Shown piece by piece: positions 6,932 through 15,000 of a stretch of 43,784 bases of DNA. The notes beneath the pieces were generated by a model. The model made no database searches. It had not been told where the DNA came from and saw only the letters and a list, made by a program, of their open reading frames with translations. How positions within the stretch are numbered: position 1 is the first letter of the stretch; every line of letters begins with the position of its first letter. The DNA is from a virus: the IMG/VR virus record IMGVR_UViG_3300031223_000013, positions 1 through 43,784 of that record. One strand, given 5' to 3'. Both the position numbers and the translations under genes were made by a program.

Positions 6932-6994
6932 TTTTAGCAAACGTTTATTTTATTGCGTTTTTACGCAGGTTTTTCATTAAAACATACAATACCC

Positions 6995-7005
6995 AAGGAG
7001 GTGAT
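6995..7005 (+). promoter_or_regulatory. strong Shine-Dalgarno sequence, unusual for this genome
   Basis: AAGGAGGTGAT is a full complement of the 16S rRNA 3' end and lies 12 bases before ATG 7018. No other gene in the window has such a site. Confidence 0.85.
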
Positions 7006-7017
7006 ATACAATAAATT

Positions 7018-7485
7018 ATGAGTAAACAATTATATTACAAAAATACAGAAAGTAGCAATGAATTATACACGTTGTTATGTGCAGGCTTTCCAGCAGTTGG
7101 CAAAAGTTACATTTACAACCATTCTAAACTAAAAGTTTTAGATAGTGATAGTAGTAAGTTCGATAAAGCCTTTTTTCCTAAAAATTACATAGACCATATT
7201 AAGGCAAATTTGGGTAAAGTAGACATTATATTAATAAGTAGCCACGAAGTTGTAAGAGATGCACTTGTTAAAGAAAATATGCACTTTACTCTTGTTTACC
7301 CAAATATTGACTTGAAGCAAGAATTTATAGAAAGGTATAAACAACGAGGAAGTCCAAAAAGCTTTATTAAACTGGTGAGTGATAACTGGACTGAATGGAT
7401 AGAGCAATTGCAAAATCAGAATGGTTGTAAAAAGATTGAATTAAGCACAGGACAATATTTAAAGGACGTTATAGCTTGCACATAA
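7018..7485 (+). CDS. P-loop kinase-like protein, probably acquired
   Basis: The 155-residue protein has a Walker A loop GFPAVGKS at residues 23-30 directly after a hydrophobic strand (LYTLLCA), followed by a predicted D-S-D region (residues about 42-45) and IILISSHEVVRDAL, an arrangement seen in small nucleotide or polynucleotide kinases of the adenylate-kinase-like P-loop group. The substrate cannot be told from sequence. It is the only gene here with a full Shine-Dalgarno site, and cassette-like spacer sequence follows it, so I infer recent transfer. It could be a phage nucleotide kinase or a zeta-toxin-like enzyme, but the protein is short for the latter. Confidence 0.7.
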   Translation: MSKQLYYKNTESSNELYTLLCAGFPAVGKSYIYNHSKLKVLDSDSSKFDKAFFPKNYIDHIKANLGKVDIILISSHEVVRDALVKENMHFTLVYPNIDLKQEFIERYKQRGSPKSFIKLVSDNWTEWIEQLQNQNGCKKIELSTGQYLKDVIACT

Positions 7486-7660
7486 CGTGTTGTATAAGAT
7501 TTGAAGCGTATAAATAGAACGTTTGCCTGACGTCGACAACACGATAATATGTAAACAATAACTATTTATAAAGCAGTAACACCGCTTTTAATTTTATACG
7601 GTGTTATTTTTAGTTTTCTTTTCGAGCGATGGCAAATTGCGTAGCAAAACCTAACTAAAT
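7486..7660 (+). repeat. cassette-like spacer
   Basis: The stretch starts ACGTGTTGTATAAGA right at the kinase stop and ends with TTTATACGGTGTTAT and GAGCGATGGCAAATTGCGTA. The left and right ends can pair imperfectly through TGTATAAGA and TTTTATACG. This resembles the spacers between small genes in Bacteroidota cassette arrays and, less surely, integron attC sites. The assignment is inference. Confidence 0.4.
7577..7610 (+). terminator. hairpin after the kinase gene, part of a cassette-like spacer
   Basis: AACACCG and CGGTGTT pair around a 13-base AT loop and are followed by ATTTTT. The right arm with TTTATACGGTGTTAT (7593-7607) is identical to a 15-base stretch at 30916-30930 in the other cassette-like region. 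Confidence 0.6.
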
Positions 7661-7663
7661 GTT

Positions 7664-7722
7664 AAAATTTAACACTTTAAATTGTCATGTAACAACTAAT
7701 TGTTATATATTTATATAACAAT
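7664..7722 (+). promoter_or_regulatory. early promoter repeat, copy 3
   Basis: This copy matches copy 1 almost base for base, including the leader AATAAAAAACTAATACTAAT before the ATG. The TTG and TATATTTA boxes and the 22-base palindrome are intact. Confidence 0.8.
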
Positions 7723-7741
7723 AAAAAAACTAATACTAATT

Positions 7742-8512
7742 ATGGCAACGATCTACAACGACATACTGCAACATATCAACCCTCAATTAGAAGAAATTGT
7801 TGCATACAACAAAAAAATAGCTGAAGATAAAGGGTTAAAGTTTACTGCATTTGAAGCTAAATGGCTAAAACTTATGGTTTCAGCAAAACTAACTAAATCA
7901 GTTGGTAAATGGCTTAATGAATCTGACCAATTAGTTACAATAGATACCCAAATTGACAAAGGTTGTAACATAACCATCAATTCAGTTTGTAAAAGAGGCC
8001 ATAATGAATTCACATTTAGCACCGAAGTTATTTATGCAGGTGGCTACAACATACAATGTTTACATTATCGTTACATAACCAAATCAAACTTACCAAAAAA
8101 TTCAAACAACACACCAAAATTGCTTTTAGAATTAAGGCTTAAACTAAAAAGTCTAACAAAGTCTAAATCTTTAGAAGTTGATATTGAAATGTATGAAAAA
8201 AGAATAGTGAAAACTCAAGCTGAACTTCATATATTAAACGAAACGTCTAATACTGAAGCAATAGAAAGGTCACCACGAGCAAAGTATAGATACAGTTCCT
8301 TATCTGACATTAATCCTGATAGCCACAACGCTACTATTATTACAACAGAACAAAAACTAACTGACTTTAATACAGAAATCGAAGAATCCATTCTTGAATC
8401 ACTACACAAAAAAAGAATAGCAACACTAAGAGACATTGAAAGGTTAATCAAGTCTAAGAAAAAACTAACAATTAAGTTAGAAAAACTAGAGGCAAAGTTA
8501 CAAACTCTGTAA
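7742..8512 (+). CDS. early protein with long coiled-coil tail, unknown function
   Basis: The start is ATG 7742 (MATIYNDILQHINPQLEEIV), giving 256 residues; the in-frame ATG at 7700 lies within the promoter repeat. Residues 1-65 are helical, residues about 70-130 look beta-rich with several cysteines, and the rest is lysine- and glutamate-rich with strong heptad character (KKRIATLRDIERLIKSKKKL near the end), so a coiled coil is likely. The sequence KWLNESDQ inside is not near the N-terminus and is not treated as a capsid tag. No family is recognised. Confidence 0.8.
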   Translation: MATIYNDILQHINPQLEEIVAYNKKIAEDKGLKFTAFEAKWLKLMVSAKLTKSVGKWLNESDQLVTIDTQIDKGCNITINSVCKRGHNEFTFSTEVIYAGGYNIQCLHYRYITKSNLPKNSNNTPKLLLELRLKLKSLTKSKSLEVDIEMYEKRIVKTQAELHILNETSNTEAIERSPRAKYRYSSLSDINPDSHNATIITTEQKLTDFNTEIEESILESLHKKRIATLRDIERLIKSKKKLTIKLEKLEAKLQTL

Positions 8513-8517
8513 CAGCC

Positions 8518-8562
8518 GTAACAACTTCTTGAAATTTTATGCAAAGTAACAACTTCTTGAAA
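8518..8562 (+). repeat. 17-base direct repeat upstream of promoter copy 4
   Basis: GTAACAACTTCTTGAAA occurs at 8518-8534 and 8546-8562, 28 bases apart. Similar CAACAATTTTCTTTTGAAA blocks lie upstream of promoter copies 2 and 6, so this may be a regulator binding site. Confidence 0.6.
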
Positions 8563-8618
8563 ATTTAACACTTAGAGTTGTCATTTATGCACTAATTGTT
8601 ATATATTTATATAACAAT
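8559..8618 (+). promoter_or_regulatory. early promoter repeat, copy 4
   Basis: GAAAATTTAACACTTAGAGT is followed by TTG, a spacer and the TATATATTTATATAAC palindrome. Small differences in the upstream box separate it from copies 1-3. Confidence 0.8.
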
Positions 8619-8638
8619 AAAAAACTAATACATCTCTT

Positions 8639-9001
8639 ATGACAACTATCGAAAGACTACAAAAAGACTTAGAAATAGCAAAGCTTACCCTTAAGGTTGC
8701 TCAGGCCTGCAAAGTTATCATATTGGCACACAAGGAAAGGTCAACTTATACATTTAAGAATGAATTACGAAAAGACACAACAACTTCATTATTTGAAGAG
8801 GAACTTATTAGTTGTAACAACATTAACATTACTACTGAAACGGTTAAGTCATTCGAATCCAGCTACCTTTTAAATTTCGACACAAGGTATAAAAAGACTA
8901 AAGGCATTAAAGCTGCAATAATGACATTCGAAAAGAACGAAAATATTGCACTGGATTTATTATTTAAACTGATATCAGAAAATCAAATCATTAATAATTA
9001 G
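8639..9001 (+). CDS. small early protein of unknown function
   Basis: The 120-residue product (MTTIERLQKDLEIAKLTLKV) begins with a clear amphipathic helix and is mostly helical and charged. ATG 8639 follows promoter copy 4 after the usual A-rich leader, which supports the start. No motif or family is recognised. Its size, promoter and neighbours suggest an early gene of the same group as those at 5992, 6360 and 7742. Confidence 0.75.
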   Translation: MTTIERLQKDLEIAKLTLKVAQACKVIILAHKERSTYTFKNELRKDTTTSLFEEELISCNNINITTETVKSFESSYLLNFDTRYKKTKGIKAAIMTFEKNENIALDLLFKLISENQIINN

Positions 9002-9005
9002 AAAC

Positions 9006-9095
9006 ATGACAACACATAAAAAGGCACAATGGGGGATTATAGCAATAGCAATAGCATTTTGCATCGTTTCATATAGTCGAATCTTGTTCGGCTAG
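9006..9095 (+). CDS. 29-residue single-pass membrane peptide
   Basis: ATG 9006 starts five bases after the previous stop and encodes a 29-residue peptide with a basic start (MTTHKKAQW) and one hydrophobic span (GIIAIAIAFCIVSYSRILFG). The N-in basic patch followed by a span of about 17 residues is what a small membrane protein would look like. It is likely co-transcribed with the gene at 8639. The function is unknown. Confidence 0.5.
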   Translation: MTTHKKAQWGIIAIAIAFCIVSYSRILFG

Positions 9096-9139
9096 CATAA
9101 CTACTAGAGGGTGGGGAAAAGTAGCCACTTTCCAAAAAA

Positions 9140-9158
9140 GTATACATATTACAAATAA
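9140..9158 (+). promoter_or_regulatory. candidate late promoter
   Basis: GTATACATATTACAAATAA is identical over 19 bases to 41635-41653 upstream of the portal gene, and lies about 10-30 bases before ATG 9169. The recurrence before a virion gene supports a late promoter role. Confidence 0.6.
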
Positions 9159-9168
9159 CCTTTAGACA

Positions 9169-9450
9169 ATGAATGACTTTTTCGTAAACATGGAGTTTGC
9201 TAGTAAAGACTCTATAGAACATAAAATGTTTGGCTATCTAGAATTTAAAGAATACAGCAATTGCTTTGATGTTGGACAGTGCCAGGTTATGGACAGTCTA
9301 GTCACTATATACAGATGCAACATATACGATCACAGTTGCTGTACTATTGAGGACGATGTTTGGTTTTTCAAAAACATTGAAGAGACTTTTGACTGGTTAG
9401 CCTTGCATCTAAACTTGCCGAAAGGCGTTAACATTCTAGAAATAACATGA
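9169..9450 (+). CDS. small late protein of unknown function
   Basis: The 93-residue acidic protein (MNDFFVNMEFASKDSIEHKM) has several cysteines (for example CFDVGQC and CC) and aromatic residues and looks beta-rich. It follows a strong copy of the candidate late promoter and overlaps the next gene by the four bases ATGA, so the two are probably translationally coupled. A role with the next, structural-looking protein is likely, for example as chaperone or minor subunit, but this is inference. Confidence 0.75.
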   Translation: MNDFFVNMEFASKDSIEHKMFGYLEFKEYSNCFDVGQCQVMDSLVTIYRCNIYDHSCCTIEDDVWFFKNIEETFDWLALHLNLPKGVNILEIT

Positions 9451-10931
9451 TTAGACTTTCGCAATTAACCGCACTACACATAAGTGATCAAGACATAGCT
9501 CGAGACCTTGATGTGTCACCAAAATTATACCTGTACGAATCAAACCAGGCAGTACGTAAAGATAAACTTTTAGTTCAAGAAGACACTTCACCATTGCAAC
9601 AAATGACAAGAGGTGGCGCACTGGCAACAATGTTTTCTAATGTCCTGCTTGGTACTGCAAACTTTTATCCTGAGCAAGGCCTGTCAATAGATGACTATCA
9701 CACCGACAGTCTACTGCAAACAAAGCTGAACGATAGTACCCTGCCTGTTATTGAATATAAGCAGGCAACGCTTTACTTTAGTCAAGGCTCTTTGGCTGAC
9801 CAAACTGTACTTGGTCACTATGTACGTATTTTTTGCAAACTGTCAAATGGATCAGAAGTTACGTTAGCTTCAGTCGTTGACTTCTTAAACGATAGCGCAG
9901 TTACAGCACAAACACCTAAGCTTTTTGAGTCTCAGGTCTGGAATGAAGGTATTAAGATTGAATTTATAGACGTTGAGTATTTGCTTAATTCAGGAGTTAC
10001 TGAAATTGATGCAGTTAAAACTGCAATTTTTGGTAACAGTAGACCTACGGAGGTCATGATAGAGTATAGTGCATTTGGTGCTGACGCTGTAGACCAGTTT
10101 ACTCAAAATGGTTTTCAGTTTACTAGACTAAACTTTCAAGTTGTTAATCAACAAAGCTTTCCTGTTACATTCGAAACACAGGCACTAGTGGCTCAACTGT
10201 CACTAGACCAAGATGGTTTTGTTATTACATCTAGACTCATACATCAAAGATTTGATGTTACTGCATATCTCAATACACTGAAAGCAGAAGAAGAAACATA
10301 TAGGGTTGAACATCAGGTGCTTGTTACATCATATGACAGTTCAGATGTTTTACTTACAACGACAAAGCTTGCAATGCGAGCATTCGACGATCAGCCTTTT
10401 GATGGGCAGCTGCTAAGGCCTCTATGTGACCTGCAGGCTGATCACTTTAAGCTTGACGTTACGATTGTAGTACAAAATAGACAAACTGGTCTTACGCATA
10501 AGTCTTCAAATTCAATAGTTGTTACTGCTAACGAGGTCGGTAAATTTAAAGCTGCAGCAACAATTGAACTAACAGGCATGACTTCTGATATATTGCAAAC
10601 TGTTGTTAACAGACAAGTAAATCAAATAGTAACATCACCAGAAGTGCCACGCATTATTCAGCTAGAAAGAAAAGTGTATGTCATTGCTCAACCGTTAAAA
10701 GAATTGCAATTGATTGATGCAGACTTTACTGCAAGAATAACAGTTGCACAAGATGTTGCAGGTAACAGCAAGCTTTTCCTGCAAATAGATCAGTTAGTTA
10801 TTGAAAGCGAACAGTCTGAATTGCTAACTTTTATGATACCAAAGTTTGCATACAGCACAAATTCTGCTTCGTATACTTTGCTTGATCAAAATAGCAGGGC
10901 TATTTCTACTGGCAAAATAACTAAACAATAG
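9447..10931 (+). CDS. probable virion structural protein, 494 residues
   Basis: The product is rich in beta-strand patterns, Gln, Thr and Val, low in cysteine and lysine, and has no enzyme motif, as is usual for tail or baseplate proteins. The N-terminal 100 residues (including LQQMTRGGALATMFSNVLLG) look helical and could anchor it to other subunits, while the remainder resembles stacked beta domains of about 100 residues. It is preceded by the late-promoter motif at 9140 and ends at a bidirectional terminator facing the minus-strand gene. I do not recognise a specific T4 counterpart. Confidence 0.7.
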   Translation: MIRLSQLTALHISDQDIARDLDVSPKLYLYESNQAVRKDKLLVQEDTSPLQQMTRGGALATMFSNVLLGTANFYPEQGLSIDDYHTDSLLQTKLNDSTLPVIEYKQATLYFSQGSLADQTVLGHYVRIFCKLSNGSEVTLASVVDFLNDSAVTAQTPKLFESQVWNEGIKIEFIDVEYLLNSGVTEIDAVKTAIFGNSRPTEVMIEYSAFGADAVDQFTQNGFQFTRLNFQVVNQQSFPVTFETQALVAQLSLDQDGFVITSRLIHQRFDVTAYLNTLKAEEETYRVEHQVLVTSYDSSDVLLTTTKLAMRAFDDQPFDGQLLRPLCDLQADHFKLDVTIVVQNRQTGLTHKSSNSIVVTANEVGKFKAAATIELTGMTSDILQTVVNRQVNQIVTSPEVPRIIQLERKVYVIAQPLKELQLIDADFTARITVAQDVAGNSKLFLQIDQLVIESEQSELLTFMIPKFAYSTNSASYTLLDQNSRAISTGKITKQ

Positions 10932-10934
10932 CAC

Positions 10935-10970
10935 AAAAAAAGACTGCAATGTACAGTGCAGTCTTTTTTG
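10935..10970. terminator. bidirectional terminator between converging genes
   Basis: AGACTGCA and TGCAGTCT form an 8-base stem around an eight-base loop with an A run on the left and a T run on the right, so it can end transcription from both directions. Confidence 0.9.
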
Positions 10971-10976
10971 TTTTTC

Positions 10977-11915
10977 TTACTTTTCTTCGAAAGTTATCTT
11001 AATTTTTGGTTCAAAATCAGATGGCAGTTGATCAACAATGCCCTTAAAGTTTTCAGTGTAGTTTTTCATAATTACAAGGTGAAAGCTGTTGTTCTTTGGA
11101 TCAAGAATCATTTGTGATGTTGTTGCAAGTTTTTTAGTTGTTCTTAAAGGATTAAGATTCGATTCAGACTTAAATGGCTGCTCTCTCATATTAACTAAAA
11201 TGTCAGCAGTCGATAGACTATCTCCTAGTATTTGCTCAGATTTTGTTTTTCTTGTCGTTGATGATTTAAAATTAGGACCTTCTGTATAGCCAGCCTCTGC
11301 ATGAATATCTGAATGATTAGTATACACCACTGTATCTAAGCCATCTAGTGAAGTTGTAACAGCAGGGTGTTCTGATGTTGAACTAATAGTGTACAATTGA
11401 TCGTCATTAGCAATAATCGTATTACCGTGGATGCCTGTTTTCCAAGTCTTAGCAAAGTGTAATGCATCTTCTATCGTTTGCATTGTTAGCGCCTTGATTA
11501 TTTTTTCACCGTCAGCAGATGTCTTAGTATCAACTTTTCTACCTTTAGCCTTGTCGTCTTTACCTTTTTTACCTTTGTCAGTGCCTATGTTTTCATCTGC
11601 TAGGCTTAATGATGAGTTGACAATACAAATACCATTAGCATTCATACCTTCACTCCAGCCAGTATCATCATCTCTTAGGTATACAACTTCCATGCCGTTA
11701 ATTACTGTATGGACAATTGAACAATTGACGTTGTATGCTCGATCTCTATGCTTTACAATAACATAAGATTTTGATGCCGCTTCGTCATGTTCGCCTTTAT
11801 CGTTAATTGTAAGACGTCTTGCTGCTATAACACATTCGTTAATGGCATTAGCAGTTGCTGAATTTAGCTTTTTTAGTGACTCGTTCATGAAAAATGACAG
11901 TGGCTTCATATTCAA
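10977..11915 (-). CDS. capsid-targeted NTN hydrolase (C45/acyltransferase-like)
   Basis: This is the only confident minus-strand gene. Its 312 residues begin MNMKPLSFFMNES; starting at the second Met (base 11909) gives a standard tag, MKPLSFFMNES. A second site, Ile-Asn-Glu at residues 25-27, is followed directly by Cys28. Downstream features fit cysteine N-terminal-nucleophile hydrolases of the penicillin-acylase/AAT type: KHRDR (55-59), DTGWSEGMNANGICIVNSSL (84-103), a helix TIEDALHFAK, GNTIIANDDQLYTI (164-177) and TNH (199-201). Such enzymes need a free N-terminal Cys, which protease cleavage after Glu27 would supply. A lysine-rich linker (about 112-130) is an unusual insertion. The substrate is unknown, probably an amide bond. 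The fold call is by motif recognition only. Confidence 0.8.
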   Translation of the reverse strand: MNMKPLSFFMNESLKKLNSATANAINECVIAARRLTINDKGEHDEAASKSYVIVKHRDRAYNVNCSIVHTVINGMEVVYLRDDDTGWSEGMNANGICIVNSSLSLADENIGTDKGKKGKDDKAKGRKVDTKTSADGEKIIKALTMQTIEDALHFAKTWKTGIHGNTIIANDDQLYTISSTSEHPAVTTSLDGLDTVVYTNHSDIHAEAGYTEGPNFKSSTTRKTKSEQILGDSLSTADILVNMREQPFKSESNLNPLRTTKKLATTSQMILDPKNNSFHLVIMKNYTENFKGIVDQLPSDFEPKIKITFEEK

Positions 11916-11934
11916 ATTGATAGTTAGATTATTT

Positions 11935-11946
11935 TAATATGTATAC
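11935..11946 (-). promoter_or_regulatory. candidate late promoter on the minus strand
   Basis: Read on the minus strand, the sequence is GTATACATATTA, 20-31 bases before the minus-strand hydrolase start. It matches the plus-strand late-promoter copies exactly, which supports the motif because it flips with the gene. Confidence 0.6.
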
Positions 11947-12021
11947 ATTACAAGAATTGATGAGTTTTGATTCAAACTCAATATCAAGTATATTGTTTAA
12001 TTTACAAATACTAAATAGCAA

Positions 12022-15000
12022 ATGCCAGAAAAGGAACCAACATCATACACCAAAAAGCTTTCAGCCCTAAATATTTATCAAAAAGAAGAAAATAATCAGC
12101 TAAGACTAGAAGACCTTGATCGAGAGGACATGCATTTTAAAATGCGAACTGGTGCTGATATCTTAATTGAAGAAAACGGCATACATGTGCCAAATCCATT
12201 TAAGTTCAGTGTACAAGATGTTTATGACTGGTCACAAAAAGAGTCTGAAAACTTTGACGTTGTATTAGACAATTATCTTAAATGGCACAAGGCAGTAAAA
12301 CATAGATACGATCGTGATATTGTACCAACTTACAAGCCTTACTTTGAGCATGATGGATTTCAAGACCGAACAGACTTTAAGAATCCTGATGAAATACTAG
12401 TTTTTCTTCGTGATAGAATAGAACACCTTAGACATAATGACGCATCAGTTGATGCTTGGGCTGAAATCGAACATCGCAGAAAAAATGTTTTCGACATACT
12501 ATACTATCAAGGCAATAAAAACTTAGAAGATGCCAAGCTTAAACTATACTTGCATGACTTTTCGCTAACAAATACTGTAACTGTACTACAATCTGTAAAA
12601 GAAGGTGAGCAGGTAGGAAAAGAAAAGCGACCTTATTACGAACATCAGCAAAGACAATACACCTTAGGTGAATGTATTGAAATGATGTCTTCTGCCACAA
12701 TTAATCAACGAAACAAAACAGCAAGACCACTTGTTATGCCAAACACAACTGGTCGTCGTATTGTTGGTGAAGATGTTTATGGTCATTGGTCGGGTTTACA
12801 AATTTTTGATATTGATACTAAGTTTTCACCAAGCTTTTTAGAAAATTATAAAGATGCCAGCGAAATTCGTGACATACTTTTTGATAAGCTAAAGCACTAC
12901 CCTTGGCTAATTGGTATTACGGTCAGTGCCAGTAAGCGCGGTCTTCACATTTATACTAAAGTATCAAGAATGCACCACTTGTTTGTTGAGCCAGAAGCAA
13001 ACAACAAAAACGCAAAGTACTGGTATAGAATGTCATACATGCAAAAACATGCCGCTATAGCATACTGTATTGACAAGTTTACAAAAGTTGATGACATCTA
13101 TACAAATAAACAGGTCGTTGATACTTCTTTGGCTAGACCGGCTCAAGGTATTGCTATGAATTATGATCCTGAAGCCAGGTGGAACAGCAACTTTATTGAT
13201 CTGTATCCTGTGCTATTCTATCATATACCGCCTGTTGCTGACATTCCAGTCGATGCATGGCTAATGCTACCAGCAATACAAGATAAATATCAAAGTTGGG
13301 CATACGACAATGCGGTTAATGACAATGACAATGTAGAAGTACAAAAGCAACAAGGTCAGCTACAAATTATTATTGATGAAAACGATACAGTTGATGGTGT
13401 AACTGCTATTGACATGGATAGTCTAGACAAAGGTGACAAATACAACACACGTTGGCGACTTTGCAACACGATTATATATGCATACGGTGATACTGAAATG
13501 GGTAGGCAATTGTGTCATCACATTCTACAAACAAAAAAGACAGGAACACAAGGAACAATTAATAGCTTTATTCGATCTGCTGTAGTAAACAGAAAAGATG
13601 CTGACTTGTATACAATAAAACAGCTTAAGCGTTTAGGTTTACATATTGGTATTGAAGAAGAGTCATTAGCGGAAATTGCAAACGATACAGTAAGTCAACT
13701 TAAATTTACACTGGACACTTCTGACTATGGTTTTAGACAAACCCAGCCTGACATCAACGTTAAGCTTGCAAATCACGAATATTTAGGGATGCAAATGAAA
13801 AAGATGATTTCGCATATGCAGGACTTTAAAATTAATGTTATTGAAAGTGCACCAAACACTGGCAAAACTGAATTCTTTAAGCAGTTGGCAAAAACTGCAA
13901 CAGTTTGTCTAGTCATACCATTTACTTCCACAATAGAAAGTAAGATCGTGTCAGACGAAAGCATTAATGAACTATTTGATGTCTACTATGGTGACAAGTC
14001 TATAAAAGACATGAGAAAAGGAAGAAGCGCAGTAATGACATTCGATAAGTTTTCGATGATGTCAAAGTCTAAATATTCAATGTTTAAGTTTATTGCAGTT
14101 GATGAGTCACATTTATTGTTTACTTCTACGTATAGATTACCTGTAGTATCACAAACAATTGAAAACATACGCACATATTTGCATGAGGATATGAACGAAG
14201 TTAAAAATGCATTGTCAAGCGTAATGTCAGTGCAAAGTCTTATGTCTTTTGTTAAAGAACCAACTATACAAAAAGCGACAACTAAGTTTATACTAATGTC
14301 TGGTACACTAACAGGTGAAATTGACTACTTTAAGTTTTATCAGCTGCTAAACTACATTAAGGTTCGTAAACTACACCCATACAAAAAGGAGGCCCAATTC
14401 ATACTAAGCAGAAGTAGTCAGACTAGAGATATTAGACTATTTGAACATATTGCAAGTGTTATTGGTTCAGGTGGTAAGATTATACACCCAACCAATAAAG
14501 GTGATGCCTACGCAAAAAAGGTTGTTGCCTGTGTAGAACATATTTTAGGTCGAACAGTTAAGTATGAATACTATAAGCGAGCAAATGCAGATGAGGATTT
14601 CTTGCAGGCAATTAATAAAGACACAACAGTTAATGACATAGAAATTCTATTTTGCTCAGACTACTTGTCTGTTGGTATTGACATTAAGGATCAAGGTGAC
14701 TTTAATATCGTATTTTCAAATGACTTTACGGCTGAAGCAATAGAGCAATTCAATAACAGATTGCGATCAACAGACATTAATTGCAAAATATTTTATGACA
14801 TACTAGACCAAGAAGGCTTGCAAAAGCCAAACATCATTAATACAAATCAAATTGAGTACACATACAATGATGAACTAAAAAGTATGATTGAAGATGAACA
14901 GGCAATTGCTAGGCTACAACGTGTCATCCAAGACAAGTCACAATATTTTGCAGTCCTTGGTGAATTGTTTTCCAAGTATTTTGTTCAAGACTTTGCAGGC

